From assembly GCF_001766835.1 (NCBI RefSeq), contig NZ_LKEU01000033.1, positions 62,001 to 126,000 on the forward strand: a stretch of 64,000 nucleotides of DNA, in the 5' to 3' direction. The notes under the pieces are model-generated. The model was given only the letters and a program-made list of their open reading frames with translations, was not told where the DNA came from and did no database searches. Position 1 is the first letter of the stretch; each line of letters begins with the position of its first letter. The position numbers were made by a program, and so were the translations under genes. Positions 25,475 through 33,823 of the stretch are shown in pieces. The DNA comes from Acetobacterium wieringae. Lineage in GTDB: Bacteria; Bacillota; Clostridia; Eubacteriales; Eubacteriaceae.

Positions 25475-26044
25475 TCACTCCTTGCTGTCATTTATAAAGA
25501 TTGTTCCATCGTTTTCTCGTGAACTACCCTTATCAATCGTTACTTTTCCAAAGGTCGACGTCAGCGCATCCAAACCTTCCGTGTTGCGATACAAAGCTTC
25601 AATTTCCTGAAGCTTCTGATATTCACGATTCAGTGTCTCTTCTTTTCGATTCACTTCTTCGTGTCGCTTTTTCAAAATAGCCAGAGCCGTCCCTAAGGAA
25701 TCCAGCATATCCTGAACCATTTTTTCCCGCTTTTCAATATTGGCCAGCTGGATATTCAACTCATCGGCTTTATAATTGGGAATTTCACCTTCACTTTTCA
25801 AAAAGCGGGATTCTTCTTCCTTCAAATCATCGAAGACCCGCTCGAAATGGTTGGCTTCTGGGCGCAGAGCGGTAGCCCCAGCTGCGCTTTTCTCAGGTTG
25901 TGCTGGGCCATTTTGAACCGTTTTGAGGATTAGTGATTTTAACTCTTCATCTTTTTTTAAAATCAGTTTTTCTAAATTTTCAATGCGCGATTCTACATAT
26001 TCAAAGTACTCATTCTTTTCATTGAGTTCCTGTTCGTTTGCCAT
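25475..26044 (-). CDS. Coiled-coil protein of unknown function
   Basis: 189 residues with no membrane segment or signal. Heptad-rich Glu/Lys/Leu helices at about 1-45 and 75-150, separated by an Ala/Gly/Pro linker. ATG follows TAGGAG at 11 bp. Its stop is 4 bp before the next start, so it is the first gene of a two-gene operon and likely a partner of the membrane protein whose C-terminus is also helical. It has its own promoter at 26085-26113 and is divergent from an LCP gene. Confidence 0.65.
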   Translation of the reverse strand: MANEQELNEKNEYFEYVESRIENLEKLILKKDEELKSLILKTVQNGPAQPEKSAAGATALRPEANHFERVFDDLKEEESRFLKSEGEIPNYKADELNIQLANIEKREKMVQDMLDSLGTALAILKKRHEEVNRKEETLNREYQKLQEIEALYRNTEGLDALTSTFGKVTIDKGSSRENDGTIFINDSKE

Positions 26045-26084
26045 ATTAACCCTACTCCTATATTCGCTATCAATCTTTGCATCT

Positions 26085-26113
26085 ATTATAACAAAGTTTT
26101 CCTAAAATGTATA
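26085..26113 (-). promoter_or_regulatory. Promoter of the coiled-coil/membrane pair
   Basis: Minus strand TATACA (26113-26108), 17 bp, TATAAT (26090-26085). It is 40 bp from the start at 26044. Confidence 0.65.
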
Positions 26114-26150
26114 ATAAGATTTAATGTTTGTTTTTTCTATTTATATTATT

Positions 26151-26179
26151 TTTACAAATATTTACATTTATGATATAAT
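26151..26179 (+). promoter_or_regulatory. Promoter of LCP gene 1
   Basis: TTTACA (26151-26156), 17 bp, TATAAT (26174-26179). Close to consensus and placed 66 bp before the earliest start codon. Confidence 0.75.
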
Positions 26180-26245
26180 AGCCTACCAGTAGTCGTAAAT
26201 TGGCGTAATCAGAATTTATTTTTAAGTAAAAGATGGGAAAACACT

Positions 26246-27580
26246 TTGCAAATTACCGGCACCGATGCGTCTGTAAAACGATCTGCAAACAGAGTTCTTT
26301 CCCAACGAGGTAAAAATTTGAACGATAAAAAAAAGAGTGTGATTAAAAACAGACGAAATCCAGGCTCAAAAAAGACATCCAACACGAATCCAAGGCCTGA
26401 TACCCGTCCCCTTAAGACCATTAAATCAGAAACAAAAGCGAAACCCAAATCAAAGCAGTCAAAAACAAAGCCGGTAATCTTACCCAATCCATTACCAAAG
26501 AAAAAGAAAAAATCCAATGGCTTTGTAAAAAAGTTTTTCCGTACTATTCTGCTGATCATTATTTTTCTGATGGCCACCGCTTTTGCCGTTAACGCCTTTT
26601 TCTTAGGGAATGTCACCAGCGACCTGAAAGGAAATTTAAGCAAGTATGGAATCAGCAGTGAAGCGGCTAACTTTGCCAAACAGCATAAAATTGTTAATGT
26701 TGCCGTTTTCGGCGTCGACGGTCGTGATGATGTTGAAGGTGACCGAACGGATACCATCATGATAGCAACTGCCGATTATGAACATAGCAAGGTCAAGGTG
26801 GCCTCGCTGATGCGTGATACCTATGTTTATATCGACAAAAAATACGAATATGATAAACTCAATGCCGCCTACGCCTATGGCGGACCGGATTTAGCCCTTA
26901 AGACGATCAATCAGAATTTTGATACCACCATCACCGATTATGTCACCATTGATTTTAACGCCATGGTTTCAATGGTCAACGCCGTCGGTGGGGTCACCAT
27001 CGATATTGAAACCGACGAAGAGCTGGAATGGGTCAATGAATATCTGATGGATGTCAATGAAAAAGTAGAAACCGGTTCCCCCTTTCTGGAAGAAACTGGA
27101 CCCCAAACCGTTGATGGCTCCCAAGCCCTGGCCTACTGTCGAGTTCGGTATGTCGGCGATGGCGACTTTGATCGAACCCTGCGACAACGGGTTGTTTTTG
27201 AGCAGGTCTTGTCAAAAGCTCTTGATCTGGATCTTCAAGAACAATATAATCTGGTAATGGCGACCTTACCCTATGTGGAAACTTCCTTGAGCACCCTGGA
27301 GATGCTCAAATATGGTGCCAATCTGGCCTTAATGCCCTCAAAAGATATCGAGCAAAGTCGCTTCCCCACCGATGACCTGATTTCCCTGGATATGCTCGAC
27401 GGGGTTTCCTATGTTGTCCCCAACACCTTAGCCGAAAACATTGAAGCCTTTTATCAATTTGTCTACGAAACCGACTATACCCCTTCGGATACTGCCTTAG
27501 AGATTAGCGATGAGATCAAAACAGCTGTCAAAGGCACATCGAATTCATCCGGATCTGATGTGGAAGAACTGTCCTATTAA
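26246..27580 (+). CDS. LytR-CpsA-Psr (LCP) family cell-wall glycopolymer ligase 1
   Basis: 444 residues if TTG 26246 is the start; a second TTG at 26318, with GAGG 7 bp upstream, is at least as likely and gives 420. A very basic cytoplasmic tail (about 1-90), one membrane helix (about 93-115, ILLIIIFLMATAFAVNAFF), then the LCP domain. Motifs: VFGVDGRDDVEGDRTDTIM, LMRDTYVYI, NAAYAYGGPDLALKTI, and RTLRQRVVFEQ with the catalytic/lipid-phosphate Arg residues. LCP enzymes transfer lipid-linked teichoic acid or capsule to peptidoglycan. It stands at one end of the surface locus; a second LCP gene (54467) is at the other. Confidence 0.92.
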   Translation: MQITGTDASVKRSANRVLSQRGKNLNDKKKSVIKNRRNPGSKKTSNTNPRPDTRPLKTIKSETKAKPKSKQSKTKPVILPNPLPKKKKKSNGFVKKFFRTILLIIIFLMATAFAVNAFFLGNVTSDLKGNLSKYGISSEAANFAKQHKIVNVAVFGVDGRDDVEGDRTDTIMIATADYEHSKVKVASLMRDTYVYIDKKYEYDKLNAAYAYGGPDLALKTINQNFDTTITDYVTIDFNAMVSMVNAVGGVTIDIETDEELEWVNEYLMDVNEKVETGSPFLEETGPQTVDGSQALAYCRVRYVGDGDFDRTLRQRVVFEQVLSKALDLDLQEQYNLVMATLPYVETSLSTLEMLKYGANLALMPSKDIEQSRFPTDDLISLDMLDGVSYVVPNTLAENIEAFYQFVYETDYTPSDTALEISDEIKTAVKGTSNSSGSDVEELSY

Positions 27581-27586
27581 AATCAT

Positions 27587-27626
27587 AAAGCCACCTGCTG
27601 TCCTTGACAACGGGTGGCTTTTATTT
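27587..27626. terminator. Bidirectional terminator between LCP gene 1 and the DUF6056-like gene
   Basis: AAAGCCACC (27587-27596 region) pairs with GGTGGCTTT (27613-27621), followed by TTATTTTT on the plus strand. The stops at 27580 and 27671 converge on it. Confidence 0.85.
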
Positions 27627-27670
27627 TTGGTGCGCTTACTTTGCGATGAATTATCTTTGATTTTTCCGGA

Positions 27671-29056
27671 TTATGGCTGGCGAACGATATTGGGAACACC
27701 AAAATAATCAGCCAGGGCACGGTTTACCCAATGGTTGGGATCTAATTGGACATCCTTTAATCCATACATCCCATTGTGACTGGACAGGGGGACAATTTCC
27801 GGCACCTGAATCAGAGCTTCATTTTGGTGTTCTTCAATGATTTGAACCCGAGCGACATATTGTTTATTAACTGTAATGGCATCGATGCCCACGTACCCCC
27901 AGGACATGATGTAAAATAACAACACTGCCAAACCGGGAATGATTACAAATTTCCTGATCCGTTCTTCGGTCATTTCGAGTTGCCCAAAAGCATATACCAC
28001 AGCAATAATCAGAAATGCCGCCAATCCAAACATCGCCCGAGGCGGAAACTTTGGTGGTGCCAGCATCACAAACATGGCCGCTGCAGCTGCCACAGTAAAA
28101 ATCCCAAAATTCACCCATGCGTTTCGATCTTTTTCATTTCTTAGCATGACAAAAGCAATCGCCGCCAAAATCACCAGCGGCATCAGGGCATAAAGATTAT
28201 AGGCAAAATATGAAAGCCGGGTGATAATCGGGTTTGATCCCACCATCATGGTGACCTCGGCAACCGCCGATTCATTTGCCACCCGCAAACTGTTTCCTGG
28301 TGCAAAAAGCATACATAAGAAGCCAGCGATTGAAAACAATAACCCCGTATAAGCAAATGCAGGAATCCGAATTTTGCGTTTAATGTTAACGCCGCAGTAC
28401 AGCAGCATAATTAGAATCATCCCACCTGCCGTATTTTCATTGGTAATCCCACTGGTAAAAAACAAGGGAATCATCAACACGGCAAACCAGATGCTGTTTA
28501 ACAGCCTGGTCTGTTTTTCTTCATACAGCCGGAATGGCAAAAGTGCCAATAGAATAATGGTACCACACCATAAATAATTGCAGGAGCCGGTTAACCACAT
28601 CACCGTCTGACCAAACATTGGGATAAAAAACCAGACTAAGATTGTCGTTAACAACACTAATTCAAAGCGGATTCTGCGACCCATTGCCAAAAAGTAAACC
28701 GCCAGACAAAAGACAATATAGCAGAGGCTGTTGGCCACATTAAAAACATCTTTTCCTAAAAACATGAAGAGTTGTGTCAATGTTTCAGCCACCACCCGCC
28801 CTCCCCAGGTCATGTAATAGGAAATCTGCGAGGTAACGATATCCCCAAAACTCATTACCGGCGTTGAGGTAGCAAAAATAAATGTATAGACAAAATCATC
28901 AGCAATCAAAGGGGTTTTGCTGTTTAAAAACACCATGTAAGCAAATGTAACTGCTACTATTACCCAAAAGAGAATCAGATTCGTTTTTCGGGATTCGATT
29001 AAATTTTGAATCGCTCGATTTCCATATTTTTTTCCAAAACGGTCACTATTCATCAT
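27671..29056 (-). CDS. Multi-spanning membrane protein, DUF6056/GT-C-like glycosyltransferase
   Basis: 461 residues with about ten to twelve membrane helices. Near the N-terminus the first external loop has LIADDFVYTF and later MTWGGRVVAE. These are the acidic pair and the W-G-G-R motif seen in DUF6056-type proteins, which resemble GT-C enzymes using polyprenyl-phosphate sugars. It ends with a soluble segment of about 50 residues. It is the last gene of a long minus-strand cluster beginning at 39352 and follows the two SMR-type flippase genes. Transfer of a lipid-linked sugar outside the membrane is my inference. Confidence 0.7.
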   Translation of the reverse strand: MMNSDRFGKKYGNRAIQNLIESRKTNLILFWVIVAVTFAYMVFLNSKTPLIADDFVYTFIFATSTPVMSFGDIVTSQISYYMTWGGRVVAETLTQLFMFLGKDVFNVANSLCYIVFCLAVYFLAMGRRIRFELVLLTTILVWFFIPMFGQTVMWLTGSCNYLWCGTIILLALLPFRLYEEKQTRLLNSIWFAVLMIPLFFTSGITNENTAGGMILIMLLYCGVNIKRKIRIPAFAYTGLLFSIAGFLCMLFAPGNSLRVANESAVAEVTMMVGSNPIITRLSYFAYNLYALMPLVILAAIAFVMLRNEKDRNAWVNFGIFTVAAAAAMFVMLAPPKFPPRAMFGLAAFLIIAVVYAFGQLEMTEERIRKFVIIPGLAVLLFYIMSWGYVGIDAITVNKQYVARVQIIEEHQNEALIQVPEIVPLSSHNGMYGLKDVQLDPNHWVNRALADYFGVPNIVRQP

Positions 29057-29127
29057 TTCACTCTACCTTCTAAACACCGATTTGCGCCATGCACTTGATC
29101 CGTTTATGATCACTCGAAACAACGCCC

Positions 29128-29478
29128 TTAGATAAACGCATAAACAAAAATCCCCCCGACAATCAACACATTGCCAATAATTTTACGCCGACTGAGTTTT
29201 TCTTTTAGAATCAGCATCCCCAGAATCCCAACATAAATATAGCCGGTTGATTCTAAAACCGGTCCCATTGTTAACGGCACCCCGCGATACGCAAAGGTGG
29301 TTAACAACGATGATCCGAAGAAGAAAAAATAGGCCCCGATCACATAGGGGTTTAAATACTCTCGGATGCGACTTTCATAATGAATCATGGCACTTTTTTT
29401 GAGAATAACTTGCGAAAGGGAAGCCACTAAAACCGAAAACAAATAGAGCGCATAATAAATCCATTCGTTATTTGTCAT
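29128..29478 (-). CDS. SMR/EamA-type four-helix transporter subunit (ArnF-like)
   Basis: 116 residues from ATG 29478 (a GTG at 29481 is possible), with four membrane helices. LASLSQVILKKSA-type helix 1 and GPVLESTGYIYVGILGMLILKEKLSRRKIIG near the end are typical of the half-size EamA/SMR proteins used as lipid-phosphate-sugar flippases. It overlaps the preceding SMR gene by 11 bp, so the two are coupled and probably form a heterodimer like ArnE/ArnF. The context of polyprenyl-phosphate glycosyltransferases supports flipping of a lipid-linked sugar. Confidence 0.8.
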   Translation of the reverse strand: MTNNEWIYYALYLFSVLVASLSQVILKKSAMIHYESRIREYLNPYVIGAYFFFFGSSLLTTFAYRGVPLTMGPVLESTGYIYVGILGMLILKEKLSRRKIIGNVLIVGGIFVYAFI

Positions 29479-29836
29479 CACTTACCACCAAATATATTCC
29501 TGAAACAATAATCACCGAACCCAACAGCATCCCCCAGCGCAGCGCTTCTCCAAAAAACAGATATCCCCAGACAATTCCCCACAAAATGGTTATCGCTTTG
29601 TTGGCAAAAGCCACCGTTAAGGGAAAGCGTTTGAGTATCTGCTGCCAGAGAATGGCATAAACAAACAATATCAGTAAAAACAACCCATAATAAAGTATAA
29701 ACGCCCAGGAAAGAAATACTTCTTTGCTGGCCATTTTTGAAAAAACCGATCCGATTGAATATAATAATAAACTTGCATGTAAAAACAAATAGTTTTTTAA
29801 TCTTAGTGTTCCTCTGTTCTCATCCGATTTACTCAT
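29468..29836 (-). CDS. SMR/EamA-type four-helix transporter subunit (ArnE-like)
   Basis: 122 residues, four membrane helices, short charged N-terminus (MSKSDENRGTLRLKN). FANKAITILWGIVWGYLFFGEALRW is the second-half signature of this fold. ATG 29836 overlaps the stop of the large membrane protein before it by 4 bp. Partner of the next gene; see there for the proposed flippase role. Substrate unknown. Confidence 0.8.
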   Translation of the reverse strand: MSKSDENRGTLRLKNYLFLHASLLLYSIGSVFSKMASKEVFLSWAFILYYGLFLLILFVYAILWQQILKRFPLTVAFANKAITILWGIVWGYLFFGEALRWGMLLGSVIIVSGIYLVVSDDK

Positions 29837-31536
29837 TTTTCTCTCTCATACCTCATTTTTACAAATACTTCCATCATTTTATAGAGTGCGATAACATTAA
29901 ATGCGATAACCAATGGGTAGGCCCCTGCCAGATACCAATATGAAATGGCTACATAAGCCGAAATATCGGTATAGGCGACACCACCAGCCAGTACAGCCGC
30001 ACTAAAGAGCAAGGCCGATAAAACCAACCAGCAGTCCATTAGCTGATACTTGTCACGCATTTTTTTTATCAGTACAAAAAACGAAAGCAGGCCATAGACT
30101 ACCAGCGCCACCATAAAGACCACTTCGCCCAGACTCTGATAAATCGCAGTAATACTGTTCATTAATACAAGTCTGACTTTTACATTCAATGGAATTGGTT
30201 CACCCTCTATTCGGGCCGCATTATTTGTAATGTCTTCAAAAAGTAAGATCCCATTCTGTCCATCATCAATACTGTCAACCATACTGGTTTTGACTGCTTT
30301 AAACCCGGTGACATACTGAGTTGTTTTTAAAAAAGCGCTGGCCAGTTTTTCGCCATATTCATCCCGCCAGGGAGACATCAAAGCAGATGGCATGGTTGGT
30401 CGACGCATAAGCTGGCCACTGTTAAAAGCCGCCTCCAATTCATTGGTCACCGCTTCATAAAAACCATTGGCCGTTTCGGCATCATCATAGTACCCTGAGT
30501 TGGAAACCGCTTCCCGCAACGCCCAAAAGAAAAAACCGTCCTCTACCTGTCTTACACTAGCATCTTTTTCGTACCAGGACCATCGATCCAGACTTGATTC
30601 CAACTCATTTTTTATACTTTTTAACGATGGGGATACCGCATAAATTTTAGTCATTGTACTTCTGGGAACTGAAGCCCGCTCAATTTCTTCACTCGGTTGC
30701 ACTGCATAAATGAGTTTTATTGCCTTCGTAAAATTGCTGTCATTGAGCTCATTCGTGGTGTAAATTCCATAATACGCATAATTAATACTGGAAATAATAA
30801 TCGTCGACACGATTAGAATTCCCAGCGGAACTACTGTAGTCATTCCTTTTTTCAGTTTTTCTTTTATTGATAATTCTTTTTTTAGAATAATCGTTATGCC
30901 GGTAATAATAATGACGCCCAGCACCAATGGAATAATCCAGATCCCATCTTCCCGGGTATGCCATAAAGCGGCCAAACCCAGTCCGGCAATAACTGCCCAG
31001 ACCAGCTGAACTGCCGTTTTTTCAAAGCGGTTTAAATAAACGGCAAACATCCCGCCACTGATGACGAGAACCTGAGCGGCAGTTAAGCTATTTCGATAGA
31101 CCCGGAGAAAGGTTTCATCGGCAAATGAGATCGGATTAAACAGCAACGCCAAAAAAATTAAATAAAGCGGAAATTCAGTTTTAAACAGTCGTTTGATCCC
31201 AAAAACAAAAATTACGCATGCGATGGAATAGATTCCTGGAATTGACAACGAATAGGGGATTCCAAACCAATCATTTGCAACTAAAAAAAGCGGAAAAAAC
31301 AGCCCCTTAACCAACGTCTTTTCCGAGTATGAACCTAACCACTCTCCCTGAATTAACGAATTGGCCATATTGATCATTAAGCGATCATCGTGTCCGGCTC
31401 CGGCATGGGCAAAAAGAGGTATGCCAATGACCAGCAGTTGTTTGACCAGAATAAAACCAATCATGAAAATGACCAACCGGTATTTTTCGATCAATAACCA
31501 CAGTCTATTCTTTAGGTTTCCTGAACTTTTTGACAT
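29833..31536 (-). CDS. Large multi-spanning membrane protein, GT-C-like, unknown
   Basis: 567 residues. About ten membrane helices surround a soluble external segment (about 270-430, rich in Ser, Glu and Trp, for example LDRWSWYEKDASVRQVED). The first loop contains AHAGAGHDDRLM, an acidic DD pair at the place where GT-C enzymes keep their catalytic Asp. I do not recognise a named family. It is tightly coupled to the two SMR genes downstream (4-bp overlap), which favours use of a flipped polyprenyl-phosphate sugar. Confidence 0.65.
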   Translation of the reverse strand: MSKSSGNLKNRLWLLIEKYRLVIFMIGFILVKQLLVIGIPLFAHAGAGHDDRLMINMANSLIQGEWLGSYSEKTLVKGLFFPLFLVANDWFGIPYSLSIPGIYSIACVIFVFGIKRLFKTEFPLYLIFLALLFNPISFADETFLRVYRNSLTAAQVLVISGGMFAVYLNRFEKTAVQLVWAVIAGLGLAALWHTREDGIWIIPLVLGVIIITGITIILKKELSIKEKLKKGMTTVVPLGILIVSTIIISSINYAYYGIYTTNELNDSNFTKAIKLIYAVQPSEEIERASVPRSTMTKIYAVSPSLKSIKNELESSLDRWSWYEKDASVRQVEDGFFFWALREAVSNSGYYDDAETANGFYEAVTNELEAAFNSGQLMRRPTMPSALMSPWRDEYGEKLASAFLKTTQYVTGFKAVKTSMVDSIDDGQNGILLFEDITNNAARIEGEPIPLNVKVRLVLMNSITAIYQSLGEVVFMVALVVYGLLSFFVLIKKMRDKYQLMDCWLVLSALLFSAAVLAGGVAYTDISAYVAISYWYLAGAYPLVIAFNVIALYKMMEVFVKMRYEREK

Positions 31537-31582
31537 CCTCTTTTCACCTCCTCAATTACTTATTATTTTCAATACAAAATAA

Positions 31583-31615
31583 CAGACAACCTAGATCTTT
31601 TCTCTAGCCTGTCTG
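31583..31615 (-). terminator. Terminator-like hairpin inside the glycan operon
   Basis: CAGACAACCTAGA (31583-31595) and TCTAGCCTGTCTG (31603-31615) form a nearly perfect stem. On the minus strand it is followed by TTATTTTGT, a weak T run. It lies between the GT2 stop at 31624 and the start at 31536 and may give partial termination. Confidence 0.5.
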
Positions 31616-31623
31616 AAACCATC

Positions 31624-32784
31624 CTATTTTTTTCGTTCAATTTCCAAAATCCCAAGAAAGAAACTGGCAAAAATCAATTCAATACCAATGGCAATCAGCG
31701 TAGCCGCCGGAATTGTTATTTTCATTATTGATTCTGGCTGTAGATTGCCAAACGAATTGTTGCCCCAAATAACAAAGGCAATAATCGTCGCCACAATCCC
31801 CAGTAAGGTTAACAAAACCCCAATTACAACGCCTTTTTCAACGGTAAACTTTTCCAGGATACCAATGGTTTTCGGACTATTGGGTATAAATCCTGAGCTT
31901 AATGCATAGGCTTTGGTAAACATTGAAAATAAACTGATATTAACCCCAACCAGCAATGCTGCCGATCCATACATCATGGTATTGATTCCAAAATTCACAT
32001 TACCGATTTTTGTGGGCCCGACGCCAATGGCCACCATCATCACCAATCCAATGACTGATAAAATAATGCCAGGATACAAAAATGTCCAATTGGGACTGTA
32101 CATCATCAAAAATTTAAGATGCCGCCAACCATCCCGCCAACTTCTTAAGTGCGGGGGACGTGACCGACCATCCGGTGATAAGGTCGTTGGCACCTCTATC
32201 ATTCTTAACTTATGCAAGGTCGCCTGAACAACCATTTCGCTGGCATACTCCATTCCTGTCGTTTGCAACTGAAGACTCTGAATCGCCGCTCGGTTATAGC
32301 CCCGAAGCCCACAATGGAAGTCTTTAATGTCACTGGGATAAAAAATCCGCCCGATAAATGATAAGACCGGATTTCCCAAATACTTGTGCAACGGCGGCAT
32401 CGCCCCTTTTTCAATTCCTCCTTTGAAGCGGTTTCCCATTACCAGTTCATAGCCTTCTCTCAGTTTTTCAAGAAACGGCATCAGGTTTAAAAAATTATAA
32501 CTATCGTCTGCATCGCCCATGATAACATATCGACCTCGGGCGTTTTCACTCCCACCTCTTAGTGCGCTCCCGTACCCCTTCTGTTCGATATTGACAACAC
32601 GAGCCCCGTTTCTGATGGCTATTTCCTGAGATCCATCGGTACTGCCATTATCGGCAATGAGCACTTCGCCATCGACATTGTTATCTTCTAAGAAGGACAT
32701 CGCTTTTTTTATGCAAATCTCCAATGTTTCCGCTTCATTCAGGCACGGCATTAATATCGTTAATTCGATTTCTCTCTCTTCCAA
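31624..32784 (-). CDS. GT2 polyprenyl-phosphate glycosyltransferase with membrane tail
   Basis: 386 residues from TTG 32784 (GAGG 8 bp upstream; no ATG nearby). The DPM1-like domain (about 1-220) has LMPCLNEAETLE, ADNGSTDGSQE, GYGSALRGG, and metal site MGDADDSYNF. DFHCGLRGYNR follows. The C-terminal 150 residues carry four membrane helices. This is the plan of dolichyl/undecaprenyl-phosphate glucose or mannose synthases that load a sugar onto a polyprenyl phosphate on the inner face. The sugar is not determined. Confidence 0.87.
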   Translation of the reverse strand: MEEREIELTILMPCLNEAETLEICIKKAMSFLEDNNVDGEVLIADNGSTDGSQEIAIRNGARVVNIEQKGYGSALRGGSENARGRYVIMGDADDSYNFLNLMPFLEKLREGYELVMGNRFKGGIEKGAMPPLHKYLGNPVLSFIGRIFYPSDIKDFHCGLRGYNRAAIQSLQLQTTGMEYASEMVVQATLHKLRMIEVPTTLSPDGRSRPPHLRSWRDGWRHLKFLMMYSPNWTFLYPGIILSVIGLVMMVAIGVGPTKIGNVNFGINTMMYGSAALLVGVNISLFSMFTKAYALSSGFIPNSPKTIGILEKFTVEKGVVIGVLLTLLGIVATIIAFVIWGNNSFGNLQPESIMKITIPAATLIAIGIELIFASFFLGILEIERKK

Positions 32785-32868
32785 TCGCTTTTCCTCTTTA
32801 TACTTTATATTTTATTACTCACGTTCGCTTATTCCAACGTTGGGAAGACCGCCGTCAACACGATCTGC

Positions 32869-33813
32869 TTAGGCTTCTTTTCTCCAAATCTCATTCAATA
32901 GATTCAAATGCCTTTCAAAATTATGACGATGTTGCTTTTTTAACACCTGCAGAATAACACCACTGAAAAAACTGATAATGGCGATGATCCACAAGGCCGA
33001 AATGACAATCAAGGTCGGATATTTGTCGACCAGACCGGTTTCAAAATAATTAATTAAAATGGGCGTAAAAAAGATCCCGCTGATAATCAACAACACTAAT
33101 GAAAGCATCGAGAAAAACAAATAGGGTTTGGTATCTCTAAATAAGGTTCCAATTGTCATCAACACTTTATACCCATCTGAATAGGTATTGAGTTTTGAGA
33201 CACTACCTTCTGGTCGGTCCCGATAGTCGATCGGCACTTCAACTATTTTAAAATTGTTGTCCAGGGCAAAAATTGTCATCTCCGTTTCAATTTCAAATCC
33301 CTTTGATGTAACCGGAAAGGATTTTACAAACTCTCGGGTGAAGCCCCGAGCTCCGGTCATGATATCTTTTACTTCAGCCTTAAACAAAACATTGATTAAT
33401 TTTCGTACCAGAACATTCCCTATGTTATGGAAAGGGCGCTTGTTTTCCGTGAAATAGGTCGAGGACAGCCGATCGCCGATGGCCATATCGGCCCGTTTTT
33501 GATAAATTTGTTGTTCCAATTCCAACGCAAATTCAGCCGGGTAGGTATCATCTCCATCCGTCATAATATAACAGTCGGCATCAATATCCCGAAACATCGA
33601 TCGAACCACATTACCTTTCCCCTGTCGATATTCGTAGCGCACAATGGCGCCAGCCTTTCTGGCAATTTCATCAGTCCCATCACTGGAATTGTTGTCATAT
33701 ACATAGATATCAGCATGAGGCATGACTGCCTGATGATCTTTGATTACTTTTTCAATGGTTTTAGATTCGTTATAACAGGGGATTAAAATCGCTGTTTTTT
33801 GTCCTTTTTCCAT
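32869..33813 (-). CDS. GT2 polyprenyl-phosphate glycosyltransferase, GtrB-like
   Basis: 314 residues from the second of two ATGs (33813), which sits 5 bp behind AAAGGAG. Catalytic domain with ILIPCYNESKTIE, YDNNSSDGTDE, RQGKGNVVRSMF and metal site MTDGDDTYPAE, plus DIMTGARGFTREFV and YRDRPEGSVSKLNTY. Two C-terminal membrane helices (about 230-300) give the GtrB/DPM topology. A second, distinct lipid-sugar donor synthase beside the gene at 31624. Confidence 0.88.
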   Translation of the reverse strand: MEKGQKTAILIPCYNESKTIEKVIKDHQAVMPHADIYVYDNNSSDGTDEIARKAGAIVRYEYRQGKGNVVRSMFRDIDADCYIMTDGDDTYPAEFALELEQQIYQKRADMAIGDRLSSTYFTENKRPFHNIGNVLVRKLINVLFKAEVKDIMTGARGFTREFVKSFPVTSKGFEIETEMTIFALDNNFKIVEVPIDYRDRPEGSVSKLNTYSDGYKVLMTIGTLFRDTKPYLFFSMLSLVLLIISGIFFTPILINYFETGLVDKYPTLIVISALWIIAIISFFSGVILQVLKKQHRHNFERHLNLLNEIWRKEA

Positions 33814-33823
33814 CATTACTCCT

